DNA from: Mycobacterium sp. 852002-40037_SCH5390672
Lineage (GTDB): Bacteria > Actinomycetota > Actinomycetes > Mycobacteriales > Mycobacteriaceae
Length of the DNA stretch: 64,000 nucleotides
Assembly (NCBI RefSeq): GCF_001665875.1
Contig: NZ_LZTA01000001.1
Span: forward strand, 124,001-188,000
Reading direction: 5' to 3'
The notes under the pieces are model-generated. The model saw only the letters and a program-made list of their open reading frames with translations, did no database searches and was not told where the DNA came from. A program made the translations under genes and the position numbers. The stretch's first letter is position 1, and each line of letters starts with the position of its first letter. Below, one piece after another: positions 46,133 to 58,002 of this stretch.

Positions 46133-46158
46133 CGTCCGAGGAGGAGCACCCGCTGCAC
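46117..46158 (-). CDS. leuA leader peptide (13 aa, three consecutive Leu codons)
   Basis: The frame from the GTG at 46158 reads MQRVLLLGRRDGV and stops at 46117; the three leucines are consecutive CTC codons (46146-46138). An internal GTG at 46149, ten bases after AGGA, may be the true start (MLLLGRRDGV). The stop codon lies inside the competing hairpins, and the leader is about 80 bases upstream of leuA. A stalled ribosome on the Leu codons would mask the first stem arm, so leucine supply could set leuA expression. Confidence 0.65.
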   Translation of the reverse strand: MQRVLLLGRRDGV

Positions 46159-46331
46159 GTCCTGAACTTTACCGCGATTAGCGCTTGGGTGAAAATTGCG
46201 CCGCGGTCGCAGCGAAACCGCAGGCCGCGGTAGCCGGTATCGCGACGTAAATCACCATGCGGTGGCACGTATTCTGTTGTGGACTTATCCCCGAAACTTT
46301 CAATGCCCAGGGCCGGAGAGGCAGGAAGAAC

Positions 46332-48644
<2,313 letters not shown>

Positions 48645-48651
48645 CGATCGG

Positions 48652-49806
48652 GTGAGCACCGCCCACACTCGCCTCATTGCGCGGTATTCACTGTTCGCCG
48701 CGTTGGTGGTGTGTGTGGTTCTGCCGCAATGGATTTCCAGTGTTGCGCACGCCGACCCGGCGGCGCCGGTCCCCGAGCCGGTCCTGCAGCCGCTGGCACC
48801 CGGTCAGGTGCTGCGGATCGGTCCCACCGCCGGTACCGGCACCCCGACCGGGGATTACGGCATCGGCGCGACCGACCTGTGTGAGTTCGTCGAGTTCCCC
48901 GCCGAATTGCTCCAAGTTTGCGGCGACAGCTTCGCCGGCCAAGGGGTCGGGTTTGGCGGTTGGTACGCCCCGGTCGCGTTGCGCGTCGACACCTCGTCGG
49001 TCGACGACCCCGGCGGCGTGCGCTACATCGGGGTCACCGGGATCAGCAATCCGCTGCTCGCCGACCCCGCGCCACCGGGAGCCTCGCAGCTACCCGCCGG
49101 GGTGGTGCAGATCAACCGCCGCAACTACCTGATGGTGACGACGACCAAAAACCTCGAGCCCCAGACCTCCCGGCTGGTGACCGCCGAACCGGCGCGCGCG
49201 GGCTGGCAGACGATCCCGGGATCGAAACGGCCCGCCTCATATCAGGGCGGCTCGCAGACGCAGATCAGCGGCTACTACGACCCAATTCCCACCCCGGATT
49301 CCGCCAGCGGATGGGTGTACATCGTCGCCGACAGTTTCACCCGCAGAGACCCCGTGTTTCTCTACCGGGTCACACCCCAAACGTTTGGCGACCGGTCGCG
49401 GTGGCAGGGTTGGGCGGCCGGTCCGCAAGGCGGCTGGGGTAAGCCGCCGACGCCGCTGTGGCCGGACGCGGTGGGCGAGATGTGCATCCGGCAGATCGAC
49501 GGCAAGGCGGTGCTGTCCTATTTCAACGCCGCCACCGGCAACATGGAGGTTCGGGTGGCCGACGACCCGACGATGCTGGGCGACGCGCCGGTCACCACGG
49601 TGGTGCAGCACGACGAGTGGCCGGAGCCGGCCGAAAGCCTGCCGCCGCCCTACGACAACCGGCTTGCGCAACCCTACGGCGGCTACATCTCGCCCGGTTC
49701 AACGCTCGACGAGCTGCGAATCTTCGTGAGCCAGTGGGACACCCGCGCACGGGTGGCCGCGCCGTACCGGGTGATACAGTTCGCGGTCAACCCGCTGCGG
49801 CCGTAA
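48652..49806 (+). CDS. Secreted DUF4185 (GH183-type) protein, probable endo-D-arabinanase
   Basis: 384 residues from a GTG at 48652. The signal peptide (SLFAALVVCVVLPQWISSVAHA) ends near residue 34. The body carries DUF4185 features: LCEFVEFPAELLQVCGDSFAG, GVGFGGWYAPVALR, a run of beta-propeller-like strands (GWVYIVADSFTRRDPVFLYR) and EPYGGYISPGS-like AQPYGGYISPGST. DUF4185 was recognised as glycoside hydrolase family GH183, endo-D-arabinanases acting on mycobacterial arabinogalactan; the position here is that of Rv3707c. It should act outside the membrane on cell-wall arabinan. Confidence 0.8.
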   Translation: MSTAHTRLIARYSLFAALVVCVVLPQWISSVAHADPAAPVPEPVLQPLAPGQVLRIGPTAGTGTPTGDYGIGATDLCEFVEFPAELLQVCGDSFAGQGVGFGGWYAPVALRVDTSSVDDPGGVRYIGVTGISNPLLADPAPPGASQLPAGVVQINRRNYLMVTTTKNLEPQTSRLVTAEPARAGWQTIPGSKRPASYQGGSQTQISGYYDPIPTPDSASGWVYIVADSFTRRDPVFLYRVTPQTFGDRSRWQGWAAGPQGGWGKPPTPLWPDAVGEMCIRQIDGKAVLSYFNAATGNMEVRVADDPTMLGDAPVTTVVQHDEWPEPAESLPPPYDNRLAQPYGGYISPGSTLDELRIFVSQWDTRARVAAPYRVIQFAVNPLRP

Positions 49807-49971
49807 AGTCGGCTTTCGTCGACCCGAATTTCATCTGACGCCCGAGTGCGCGCGGCTGTTGGCACCGGCAATCGGTGCCCTGGCCGACCGCGCACTCGTC
49901 TCCGGCTGGCACGCGGCGCTCATGAGCCATTGATTCCTCTGGCGATCCCCGGGGGCTAGTCGGTGCGATAT

Positions 49972-49991
49972 GCCCCCTGACCGGGGGCTTT
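49972..49991 (+). terminator. Small GC-rich terminator after the DUF4185 gene
   Basis: gccccc (49972-49977) and gggggc (49983-49988) form a six-pair all-GC stem with a five-base loop, followed by TTT. It lies 166 bases after the DUF4185 stop and before the next gene at 50058, and probably ends the ask-asd-DUF4185 transcript. Confidence 0.55.
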
Positions 49992-50057
49992 AGTTCACAG
50001 CTGCTACATAAGTAGCGCATAGCCGCCACTACTGTTAACGGCTTCATCATTTGTCTC

Positions 50058-50525
50058 ATGAGTGAAACATCTGAAACCCCCACTGTGCGGCACTCCACCG
50101 CAACTGCACCGGTCGCCGCCGAAGCGGCGGCGACCTACCGGACCTCGCGGGTCTTCCAACTCGCCGCGTGGGTCGCCATCGTCGCCGGCATCGTGTTCAT
50201 CGTCGCGGTCATCTTCTTCACCGGCTTCATCCTGGGCCACCGCGGCGGCCATCACGGACACCACCACCACAAGCACCACCACGCGATGGTACATCACCGC
50301 GGTCCGGGCGGCCCCGGCAACTTCGGCGGCCCGGGCGCACCGGGCGGACAGGGCGGACAGGGCGGCCAGAACGGACCGGGCGCCACTACCGCTCCTCCGG
50401 CTCCGTCGAGCGTGCGTCCGAGTGGGATGGCCCCGGGCCAGCTCCCGCCGTCGGTCTTCCACTCCGCGGCCACCGCGCACGGCGCGCTGGGACACGCCCC
50501 GAGCGTCATCGTGCTCACCAACTGA
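50058..50525 (+). CDS. Membrane protein with a His cluster and Gly/Pro-rich tail
   Basis: 155 residues: a Thr/Ala-rich cytoplasmic start, one transmembrane helix (AAWVAIVAGIVFIVAVIFFTGFILG, about residues 36-60), directly followed by a histidine cluster (HRGGHHGHHHHKHHH), then Gly/Pro/Gln repeats and a C-terminal segment with AHGALGHAPSVIVL. The histidines at the membrane surface could bind metal ions. It is a paralogue of the next protein and corresponds by position to Rv3706c. A hairpin terminator follows its stop. Confidence 0.7.
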   Translation: MSETSETPTVRHSTATAPVAAEAAATYRTSRVFQLAAWVAIVAGIVFIVAVIFFTGFILGHRGGHHGHHHHKHHHAMVHHRGPGGPGNFGGPGAPGGQGGQGGQNGPGATTAPPAPSSVRPSGMAPGQLPPSVFHSAATAHGALGHAPSVIVLTN

Positions 50526-50546
50526 AAATCGTCATCAACCAGTGGT

Positions 50547-50585
50547 CCGGCGCTCCACGCGAGCGCCGGGCCACCTGTCTTTTGG
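50547..50585 (+). terminator. Terminator after the His-rich membrane protein gene
   Basis: ccggcgct (50547-50554) pairs exactly with agcgccgg (50562-50569), with partial extension of the stem outward, and CTTTTGGGG follows at 50580. It lies 22 bases downstream of the stop at 50525. Confidence 0.65.
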
Positions 50586-50679
50586 GGTAACCGGCACCTA
50601 ACCGCCGCATCTCGATTCACCACAATTTTGTCGCTGGCCCCTGTTGGGGACAGGGGTGCGCGCGGCAATATGGCATGGC

Positions 50680-51138
50680 ATGACCGAGACACCCGAACCT
50701 CACGCTGAGTCGACCCCAGCCGCACCAGTCACTACGCCGCCACCACCACCCCCGGAACGGGTCAAGCCGCCCCGCCTCTACACGGCGGCGGCCTGGGTGG
50801 TGATCGTCGCCGGCATCGTGTTCATCCTCTCATCGGTGTTCTTTGTCGGCGCCTTCATCTGGAAGAGCCAGCACCACTGCCACCATCACCACGGCATGTT
50901 CCACCCGGGCGGCCCCGGCGGCCCCGGACCCGGCAATGGACCGTGGGGAGGCCCCGGCGGCCCCGGTCCGGGTAACGGGCCTGGGCAGTACGGCGGCTAC
51001 GGACCGTGGTACGGCGGACCCGGTGGCCAGGGACCCGACAACGGGCCCTGGGGGAATGGGCCCAGCGGTCCGGGACTGATCGTTCCGATGCCCCCCAGCG
51101 GCCCGGGCGGCCCTGGCGGACCGCCACCGCGCCCCTGA
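50680..51138 (+). CDS. Second His/Gly/Pro-rich membrane protein
   Basis: 152 residues from the ATG at 50680 (MTETPEPHAESTPAAP). A proline-rich start leads to one transmembrane helix (AAWVVIVAGIVFILSSVFFVGAF), then HHCHHHHG at the membrane face and about 80 residues of Gly/Pro repeats (GGPGGPGPGNGPWG). The helix and His cluster are clearly related to those of the protein at 50058, so the pair arose by duplication. It is not a PE-PGRS protein: there is no PE domain. Its function is unknown. Confidence 0.7.
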   Translation: MTETPEPHAESTPAAPVTTPPPPPPERVKPPRLYTAAAWVVIVAGIVFILSSVFFVGAFIWKSQHHCHHHHGMFHPGGPGGPGPGNGPWGGPGGPGPGNGPGQYGGYGPWYGGPGGQGPDNGPWGNGPSGPGLIVPMPPSGPGGPGGPPPRP

Positions 51139-51273
51139 CAGCCACGCCCTTAAGGCACGGCCGGAATGGGTAATAACCCGTAGTGGGCAACCGATGGGTG
51201 TTGCCCGCATTTCTTGACCAGTTCAAGATAAGGGGAATACTCGATTGCAGGCCGGAAATTCGGGGCGCTCACT

Positions 51274-51316
51274 GCCGTACCGAAAATGCTTGATCGTTAA
51301 GCAGTTTCGGTACGGC
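51274..51316. promoter_or_regulatory. 16-bp inverted repeat upstream of the catalase gene
   Basis: gccgtaccgaaaatgc (51274-51289) and gcagtttcggtacggc (51301-51316) are reverse complements except at one position, separated by 11 AT-rich bases (ttgatcgttaa). The repeat ends 54 bases before the catalase ATG, so an operator for a redox- or metal-responsive regulator, or a 5' leader hairpin, is likely. A terminator is less likely because a gene follows so closely. Confidence 0.55.
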
Positions 51317-51369
51317 GGTGTGCGATCTCGGGTGCTGCGGCCTTCAGCCCGGTGAGGAGTAGAGAGCTT

Positions 51370-52818
51370 ATGACGGAGCGTTTCACGACTAATGACGCCG
51401 GTATCGCTGCGCCGAGTGACGATGAGTCGCTGACGATCGGCCCGGACGGCCCGATTCTGCTGCAGGACCACTACCTGATCGAACAGATGGCGATGTTCAA
51501 CCGGGAGCGCATCCCGGAGCGCCAGCCGCACGCCAAAGGTGGTGGCGCGTTTGGTCATTTCGAGGTGACCAACGACGTCAGCAAGTACACCAGAGCCGCG
51601 GTGTTCCAGCCCGGCACCAAAACCGACATGCTCGCCCGGTTTTCCACCGTCGCCGGCGAGCGCGGAAGCCCAGACACCTGGCGGGATCCGCGTGGCTTTG
51701 CGCTGAAGTTCTATACCACCGAAGGCAATTTCGACCTCGTCGGCAACAACACTCCGGTCTTCTTCATGCGTGACCCGTTGAAGTTCCAGCACTTCATCCG
51801 GTCCCAGAAGCGTTTGCAGGCAAGCAATGTGCGCGACCACAACATGCAGTGGGACTTCTGGAGCCTCTCCCCGGAATCGGCGCATCAGGTGACCTGGTTG
51901 ATGGGCGATCGGGGAATTCCCAAGACCTGGCGGAACATGAACGGCTACAGCAGCCACACCTACAGTTGGATCAACGCCGCTGGCGAGATCTTCTGGGTGA
52001 AGTACCACTTCATCACCGACCAGGGGATTGAGTTCCTGACCCAGGAGGACGCCGACCGGTTGGCCGGCGAGGACGGCGACTACCACCAGCGGGACCTGTT
52101 CGAGTCGATCGAGCGTGGGGAACACCCCAGCTGGACGCTGAAGATGCAGATCATGCCGTATGAGGAAGCCAAGAACTACCGGTTCAACCCGTTTGATCTG
52201 ACCAAGGTGTGGCCGCACGGCGACTACTCGTTGATCGACGTCGGCAAGATGACGCTGAACCGCAACGTCACCGACTACCACGCCCAGATCGAGCAGGCAG
52301 CCTTCGAGCCGAACAACACCGTGCCCGGCACCGGCTTGAGTCCGGACAAAATGCTGCAGGCCCGCGGCTTCTCGTACTCCGACGCGCACCGCGCCCGACT
52401 GGGCACCAACTACCGGCAGATCCCGGTCAACACCCCCAGAGTCGAGGTGAACAGCTATTCCAAAGACGGCGCCATGCGGATGAACAACGTCTCCGACCCC
52501 GTCTATGCGCCCAATTCCTACGGCGGCCCGCAGGCCGACCCTGCACGCGCCGCCGAGGTGCGTTGGCACGCCGACGGCGACATGGTCCGCTCGGCGTACA
52601 CGCTGCACGCCGAGGACGACGACTGGGGACAGGCCGGCACCATGGTCCGCGAGGTCCTCGACGACGCGGCCAGGGAACGCTTGGCGCACAACATCATTGG
52701 CCACGTATCTCAAGGCGTGAAGGAGCCGGTGCTGTCGCGGGTGTTCGAGTATTGGCGCAACGTCGATGCCGACCTGGGCAAAAAAGTCGAGGAAGGCGTC
52801 CGGGGTAACGGGGGCTGA
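51370..52818 (+). CDS. Monofunctional heme catalase (small-subunit, clade 3 type)
   Basis: 482 residues from the ATG at 51370. Distal His in [13 protein letters not shown], distal Asn region in the [14 protein letters not shown] block, and the proximal Tyr in [14 protein letters not shown]. The length fits small-subunit catalases, which bind NADPH and break down hydrogen peroxide. It is unrelated to KatG, the only catalase of M. tuberculosis. Its position between the Rv3705A/Rv3706c-like and Rv3705c-like genes makes it an insertion relative to that species. An upstream start at 51352 lacks support. Confidence 0.93.
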   Translation: MTERFTTNDAGIAAPSDDESLTIGPDGPILLQDHYLIEQMAMFNRERIPERQPHAKGGGAFGHFEVTNDVSKYTRAAVFQPGTKTDMLARFSTVAGERGSPDTWRDPRGFALKFYTTEGNFDLVGNNTPVFFMRDPLKFQHFIRSQKRLQASNVRDHNMQWDFWSLSPESAHQVTWLMGDRGIPKTWRNMNGYSSHTYSWINAAGEIFWVKYHFITDQGIEFLTQEDADRLAGEDGDYHQRDLFESIERGEHPSWTLKMQIMPYEEAKNYRFNPFDLTKVWPHGDYSLIDVGKMTLNRNVTDYHAQIEQAAFEPNNTVPGTGLSPDKMLQARGFSYSDAHRARLGTNYRQIPVNTPRVEVNSYSKDGAMRMNNVSDPVYAPNSYGGPQADPARAAEVRWHADGDMVRSAYTLHAEDDDWGQAGTMVREVLDDAARERLAHNIIGHVSQGVKEPVLSRVFEYWRNVDADLGKKVEEGVRGNGG

Positions 52819-52851
52819 CCGCACGTCTGTCGGGCCTGGCATGATCGCTGC

Positions 52852-53523
52852 ATGACCATGCGGGTTGCGCGGGTTGCCCAGCTGCACGGGGCCGCGATCG
52901 CCGTCGGCTTGGCCTTCGCGGCCACGGCCGCCATCCCGGCCGCGGCCGCGCACCCGTCGGAGCCTGGCGTGGTGAACTATGCCGTTCTGGGCAAGGGTTC
53001 GGTCGGCAACATCGTCGGGGGACCCATGGGGTGGGAGTCGGTGTTCACCCAGCCAGGTCAAGGCGACTGGGTGGACCTCCCGGAGTGCAACAACTGGGCC
53101 GACATCGGGCTGCCCGAGGTGTACAACGATCCCGACCTGGCGTCGTTCAACGGAGCCGTCACCCAGACGTCGGCCACCGATCAGACACATCTGGTCAAAC
53201 AGGCCGTCGGGGTGTTCGCCACCAATGACGCCGCGGGCCGGGCTTATCACCGGGTGGTGGATCGAACCGTCGGCTGTTCGGGGCAGACGACCGCGATGCA
53301 CCTGGACAACGGCACCACGCAGGTGTGGTCGTTCGACGGCGGGCCTGCCGGCCCGGTGGACGAGAACTGGACCAAGCAGGAGGCGGGCACCGATCGCCGG
53401 TGTTTCGATCAAACCAGGCTGCGCGAAAACGTGTTGCTACAGGCGAAAGTGTGTCAATCCGGCAACGCCGGGCCTGCGGTGAACGTGCTAGCTGGGGCGA
53501 TGCAGAACGCGCTGGGTCAATAA
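52852..53523 (+). CDS. Secreted PknH-sensor-like protein
   Basis: 223 residues. N-terminal signal peptide (HGAAIAVGLAFAATAAIPAAAA). The mature part resembles the extracellular sensor domain of the kinase PknH: paired cysteines (LPECNNWADIG with VGCSGQTTAM, and DRRCFDQTRLRENVLLQAKVCQSG), a repeating W/F strand pattern and the motif NWTKQEAGTDRRC. It is exported and may bind a ligand; free-standing sensor domains are common in mycobacteria. It corresponds to Rv3705c and precedes the egt operon. Confidence 0.75.
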   Translation: MTMRVARVAQLHGAAIAVGLAFAATAAIPAAAAHPSEPGVVNYAVLGKGSVGNIVGGPMGWESVFTQPGQGDWVDLPECNNWADIGLPEVYNDPDLASFNGAVTQTSATDQTHLVKQAVGVFATNDAAGRAYHRVVDRTVGCSGQTTAMHLDNGTTQVWSFDGGPAGPVDENWTKQEAGTDRRCFDQTRLRENVLLQAKVCQSGNAGPAVNVLAGAMQNALGQ

Positions 53524-53700
53524 TCGAGCGATGGGGTAACCGTCTTCGCCGAGCACCCCGAAGTGCGGAGAAGGGAATATGTCGGGGGCGTCTGATAGAT
53601 GAAGCACTAGACGAAGTAGTGCCGATTATCGTTCGATTAGCTGCGCAGGGAAGCGGTCAGGAGCATGCCAAGGCGTGCGCCGGCCCGAAGGGATCGTGAT

Positions 53701-55008
53701 ATGACGTTCGCGCCGCTCACCGCCGCGGCTTCGCAGTCGGAGTCGCGGGTGGCCGGTGCGGACTGTGCCCCCGAGCTGGCCGACTCCGCGGCCGTCGCGC
53801 AGTACATCGCCGAGGGATGTCTGGTGGACGCCCCGCTGGGGCGGGTGGGTCTGGAGTTGGAGGCCCATTGCCACGACCCGGCCGACCCGCACCGCAGACC
53901 GGGCTGGGACGAAATCGCCGAAGTGCTCGACGCGCTCCCGGCGTTGCCGGGTGGCAGCAAGATCACCGTGGAACCGGGCGGCGCCGTCGAACTGTCCGGG
54001 CCGCCGGCCGACGGTGTAGCACCCGCCATCGACGCCATGCGCCGGGATCAGGCCGTGCTGCAGCCGGCATTTGCTGAGGCCGGGCTGGGCCTGGTTTTCC
54101 TGGGTGCCGATCCGCTGCGGCCGCCCAAGCGCATCAACCCGGGCGCCCGGTACCGCGCCATGGAACAGTTCTTCGCGACCAGCCACTCCGGGGAAGCGGG
54201 CGCGCAGATGATGACGTCCACCGCCTCGATTCAGGTCAATGTGGACGCCGGGCCGCGGGACGGCTGGGCGGCGCGGGTGCGCCTGGCACATGCCTTGGGG
54301 CCCACCATGATCGCGATAACGGCCAACTCGCCGATGCTGGTCGGCGACTACACCGGCTGGGTGTCCAGCCGGCAGCGGGTGTGGGGCCGAATGGATTCGG
54401 CGCGCTGCGGACCCATCCTGGGGGCCAGCGGCGACGATCCGGGCACCGACTGGGCGCGCTATGCGCTCAAGGCCCCGGTGATGCTGGTACACAACCCGGA
54501 CGCCGAGGCCGTCACGCACTGGGTGCCCTTCGCTGACTGGGCCGACGGCCGGGTGTTGCTCGGGGAACGGCGCCCGAGCCTCGCCGACCTGGAGTACCAC
54601 CTGACCACGTTGTTCCCGCCGGTGCGGCCCAGGCAGTGGCTGGAGATCCGCTACCTGGACAGCGTGCCGGATGCCTTGTGGCCCGCCGTGGCGTTCACCC
54701 TGGTGGCCCTGCTCGATGACCCGGCCGCCGCCGACATCGCGGCAGAGGTCGTCGAACCGGTGGCCACCGCCTGGGACGCGGCCGCCCGGGTGGGGCTGCG
54801 AGATCGCCGGCTGTACGACGCGGCCAACGCGTGCGTGGCCATCGCCGCCGCGAAAGCGCCCGCCGAACTCAGTGATTCGATGCAGCGGTTGGTCCGCCTG
54901 GTCGAGCAGGGCCGGTGTCCCGGCGACGATTTCTCCGACCAGGTGATCGAGCACGGGCTCGCGGCTGCGGTCTCGGCGGCGGCGCGTTGCTGGCAAGGGG
55001 AGCCGTGA
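53701..55008 (+). CDS. egtA: Glutamate-cysteine ligase EgtA (ergothioneine pathway)
   Basis: 435 residues from the ATG at 53701; GAAGGGA lies upstream. GCS2-type fold with [14 protein letters not shown] (metal and glutamate site), [15 protein letters not shown] and [15 protein letters not shown]. It makes gamma-glutamylcysteine, the sulfur donor for EgtB. It is the first of five genes with overlapping starts. A possible longer start at 53665 adds an Arg-rich leader and is not used. Confidence 0.93.
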   Translation: MTFAPLTAAASQSESRVAGADCAPELADSAAVAQYIAEGCLVDAPLGRVGLELEAHCHDPADPHRRPGWDEIAEVLDALPALPGGSKITVEPGGAVELSGPPADGVAPAIDAMRRDQAVLQPAFAEAGLGLVFLGADPLRPPKRINPGARYRAMEQFFATSHSGEAGAQMMTSTASIQVNVDAGPRDGWAARVRLAHALGPTMIAITANSPMLVGDYTGWVSSRQRVWGRMDSARCGPILGASGDDPGTDWARYALKAPVMLVHNPDAEAVTHWVPFADWADGRVLLGERRPSLADLEYHLTTLFPPVRPRQWLEIRYLDSVPDALWPAVAFTLVALLDDPAAADIAAEVVEPVATAWDAAARVGLRDRRLYDAANACVAIAAAKAPAELSDSMQRLVRLVEQGRCPGDDFSDQVIEHGLAAAVSAAARCWQGEP

Positions 55009-56315
55009 CGGCACGGGAGGCGATCGCCGACGACTTGGCGCGGACCCGGACGCGGACGTTGCGTCTGCTCGACTTCGACGACGCCGAACTCTGCCGCCAG
55101 TACGACCCGTTGATGAGCCCGTTGGTGTGGGATCTGGCGCACATCGGTCAGCAAGAAGAGCTGTGGCTGTTGCGGGGTGGTGATCCGGCGCGGCCGGGAA
55201 TGTTGCCGCCCGCCGTCGAGGGGCTCTACGACGCCTTCGTACATTCTCGCGCCAGCCGGGTCGACCTGCCGCTGCTCTCGCCGGACGAAGCGCGGGCATA
55301 CTGCCGGACCGTGCGCTCCGCCGTGCTCGACGCGCTTGACGCGCTGCCCGACGACCCCGCCGGCGACCAGGCGGCCTTCGTGTACGCGATGGTGGTCAGC
55401 CACGAAAACCAGCACGACGAAACCATGCTGCAGGCATTGAACTTGCGCAGCGGCGCACCGCTTTTACCGGACACGTCGGCGCTGCCGGCCGGTCGAGCGG
55501 GGCTGGCCGGCACGTCGGTGCTGGTGCCCGCCGGTGAGTTTGTGCTGGGCGTGGATGCCGCAAACGAGCCCTATTCGTTGGACAACGAACGCCCGGGCCA
55601 CGTCGTCGACCTGCCGGCGTTCCGGATCGGCCGGGTTCCGGTCACCAACGGCGAATGGCGGCAGTTCATCGACGACGGTGGCTATGACCAGCCGCGCTGG
55701 TGGTCGGAGCGCGGCTGGCAGCACCGCCAGGACGCTCGCCTGACCGCGCCGCAGTTCTGGAGTTCCGACGGGGCGACCCGCGTCCGGTTCGGCCATGTCG
55801 AAGACATCCCGGCCGACGAACCCGTCCAGCACGTCAGTTATTTCGAGGCCGAGGCCTACGCGGCCTGGGCCGGTGCCCGGCTGCCCACCGAGGTGGAATG
55901 GGAGAAGGCCTGCACCTGGGATCCGTCCACCAACACCCGGCGCCGGTATCCCTGGGGTGACCGCAAACCGGATGAGGCGCTGGCCAACCTGGGCGGCGCG
56001 GCGTTGCGGCCGGCGCCCGTCGGCGCCTACCCCGCCGGCGCTTCGGCGTACGGGGCCGAGCAGTTGCTCGGCGAGGTCTGGGAGTGGACTACCTCCCCGC
56101 TACGGCCCTGGCCGGGCTTCGTCCCGATGCTGTACGAACGGTATTCGCAGCCCTTCTTCGACGGCGATTACCGGGTGCTGCGCGGCGGCTCGTGGGCCGT
56201 GGAGGCGGGCATCATGCGGCCGAGTTTCCGCAATTGGGATCACCCGTACCGGCGCCAGATCTTCTCCGGGGTCCGGTTGGCGTGGGACGTCTCCGATGCC
56301 GGGGATTACGCCTGA
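55005..56315 (+). CDS. egtB: Hercynine oxygenase EgtB (sulfoxide synthase)
   Basis: 436 residues from the GTG at 55005, overlapping the egtA stop (GTGA). DinB-like N-terminal domain with iron ligands: His46 in [11 protein letters not shown] and the pair in [13 protein letters not shown]-terminal formylglycine-generating-enzyme-type fold ([37 protein letters not shown]). It couples gamma-glutamylcysteine to hercynine with oxygen, forming the C-S bond of ergothioneine. AAGGGGA serves as ribosome site. Confidence 0.95.
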   Translation: MTAREAIADDLARTRTRTLRLLDFDDAELCRQYDPLMSPLVWDLAHIGQQEELWLLRGGDPARPGMLPPAVEGLYDAFVHSRASRVDLPLLSPDEARAYCRTVRSAVLDALDALPDDPAGDQAAFVYAMVVSHENQHDETMLQALNLRSGAPLLPDTSALPAGRAGLAGTSVLVPAGEFVLGVDAANEPYSLDNERPGHVVDLPAFRIGRVPVTNGEWRQFIDDGGYDQPRWWSERGWQHRQDARLTAPQFWSSDGATRVRFGHVEDIPADEPVQHVSYFEAEAYAAWAGARLPTEVEWEKACTWDPSTNTRRRYPWGDRKPDEALANLGGAALRPAPVGAYPAGASAYGAEQLLGEVWEWTTSPLRPWPGFVPMLYERYSQPFFDGDYRVLRGGSWAVEAGIMRPSFRNWDHPYRRQIFSGVRLAWDVSDAGDYA

Positions 56316-57037
56316 TGTGCCGGCACCTGGGATGGCTGGGGACTGACGTCACGGTTTCCTCGCTGGTGCTCGACCCGCCGTTCGGGCTGCGGGTGCAGTC
56401 CTATGCGCCGCGCCGCCAAAAACACTGCCTGCTCAACGCCGACGGTTGGGGCGTCGGGTTTTTCGACACCTCAGCCGAAGGCTCGTCGGAAGGCGTGGTG
56501 CCGCGCCGCTGGCGCAGCCAGGCGCCGCTGTGGGGGGATGTGTCCTTCGATTCCATCGCGCCCGCGCTGCGCAGCCGCTGCGTGGTGGCCGCGGTGCGCT
56601 CGGCCACCGTCGGCATGCCGATCGAGGTCAGCGCGACCGCGCCGTTCACCGACGGGCAGTGGTTGTTGTCGCACAACGGGATCGTCGACCGAGCCGTGTT
56701 GCCGACCACGACACGGGCCGAATCGGTCTGCGACAGCGCGATACTGGCGGCCGTCATCTTCGAGCGTGGCCTCGACGCGCTGGGGCAGACCATCACCGAG
56801 ATAGCGGCGGCCGACGCCGGCGCTCGGCTGAACATATTGGCCGCCAACGGCTCTCGTATGTTGGCCACGGCATGGGGTGACACGCTGTCCATCCTGCGCC
56901 GCTCCGACGGCGTGGTCCTGGCCAGCGAACCCTATGACAACGACTCCGATTGGGAGGACGTGCCGGACCGCCATCTTGTCGAAGTCACTGCGAATGGTGT
57001 CACGATGACGCCGCTGGATCATTCGAGAGGATCGTGA
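56315..57037 (+). CDS. egtC: Gamma-glutamyl hercynylcysteine sulfoxide hydrolase EgtC
   Basis: 240 residues from the ATG at 56315, sharing one base with the egtB stop (TGATG). Class II glutamine amidotransferase fold with catalytic Cys2 (MCRHLGWLG), [10 protein letters not shown] and [17 protein letters not shown]. It removes the glutamate from the EgtB product. The same one-base overlap joins it to egtD. Confidence 0.95.
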   Translation: MCRHLGWLGTDVTVSSLVLDPPFGLRVQSYAPRRQKHCLLNADGWGVGFFDTSAEGSSEGVVPRRWRSQAPLWGDVSFDSIAPALRSRCVVAAVRSATVGMPIEVSATAPFTDGQWLLSHNGIVDRAVLPTTTRAESVCDSAILAAVIFERGLDALGQTITEIAAADAGARLNILAANGSRMLATAWGDTLSILRRSDGVVLASEPYDNDSDWEDVPDRHLVEVTANGVTMTPLDHSRGS

Positions 57038-58002
57038 TGACGCTGTCGCTATCGAACCACCTGGCCGCCGACTCCGCCTACCACGCGTTGCGTCGTGATG
57101 TGCTCGACGGCCTGCGGAAGACCCCAAAGATGTTGCCGCCCAAATGGTTCTACGATTCGGTGGGGAGTGATCTGTTCGATCAGATCACCCGGCTGCCCGA
57201 GTACTACCCGACCCGCACCGAGGCCGAGATCTTGCGCGGGCGTGCGCCCGAAGTGGCGTCGGCCAGCGAAGCCGACACCCTGGTGGAATTGGGCAGCGGG
57301 ACATCGGAGAAGACCCGGGTGTTGCTCGACGCCCTGCGCGAACGGGGTTCGCTGCGCAGGTTCGTCCCGTTCGACGTCGACGCCAGCATCCTGTCGACCG
57401 CCGCCGCGGCGATTCAACGGGAATACGCGGGAGTCGAAATCAAGGCCGTCTGCGGCGATTTCGAAGAGCACCTGACCGAGATCCCCGAAGGCGGGCGACG
57501 GCTGTTCGTGTTCTTGGGGTCGACGATCGGCAATCTCACGCCCGGGCCACGCGCGGAGTTCCTTGCCGCCCTGTCCGCGCAGATGCGGCCCGGCGACAGC
57601 CTGCTGCTGGGCACGGACCTGGTCAAGGACACCGAGCGGCTGGTGCGCGCCTATGACGACGCCGCCGGTGTGACGGCGGCGTTCAATCGCAATGTGCTCG
57701 CGGTGGTCAATCGGGAACTCGACGCCGATTTCGACGTCGACGCCTACCGGCACGTGGCCCGGTGGAACGCGGCGGAGGAACGCATCGAGATGTGGTTGCG
57801 CTCCGACCGTCGCCAGCGGGTACGCGTCGCCGCGCTCGAGCTGACCGTCGACTTCGAGGCCGGCGAGGAAATGCTCACCGAGGTGTCCTGCAAGTTCCAC
57901 GCCGACAAGGTGACTGGCGAATTAGCCGCCGCGGGGTTGCGTCGCACCCGGTGGTGGACCGACGATGCGGGCGACTTCGGGTTGTCGTTGGCCGTGAAGT
58001 GA
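57037..58002 (+). CDS. egtD: Histidine N-alpha-methyltransferase EgtD
   Basis: 321 residues, equal to the M. tuberculosis enzyme. Starts at the TGATG junction with egtC. SAM-binding region [19 protein letters not shown]; substrate loop [34 protein letters not shown]. It trimethylates L-histidine to hercynine, the first ergothioneine intermediate. It is placed fourth, although it acts first. Confidence 0.96.
   Translation: MTLSLSNHLAADSAYHALRRDVLDGLRKTPKMLPPKWFYDSVGSDLFDQITRLPEYYPTRTEAEILRGRAPEVASASEADTLVELGSGTSEKTRVLLDALRERGSLRRFVPFDVDASILSTAAAAIQREYAGVEIKAVCGDFEEHLTEIPEGGRRLFVFLGSTIGNLTPGPRAEFLAALSAQMRPGDSLLLGTDLVKDTERLVRAYDDAAGVTAAFNRNVLAVVNRELDADFDVDAYRHVARWNAAEERIEMWLRSDRRQRVRVAALELTVDFEAGEEMLTEVSCKFHADKVTGELAAAGLRRTRWWTDDAGDFGLSLAVK

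Noticed and set aside
50880..51130. Gly/Pro-rich region considered as PE-PGRS
   Set aside because: No PE domain or GGAGG repeats; it is the tail of a single-pass membrane protein.
51223..53412. 729-codon open frame on the minus strand across the catalase gene
   Set aside because: It is the antisense shadow of the catalase and the following gene; it shows no domain, and long antisense frames are normal at this GC content.
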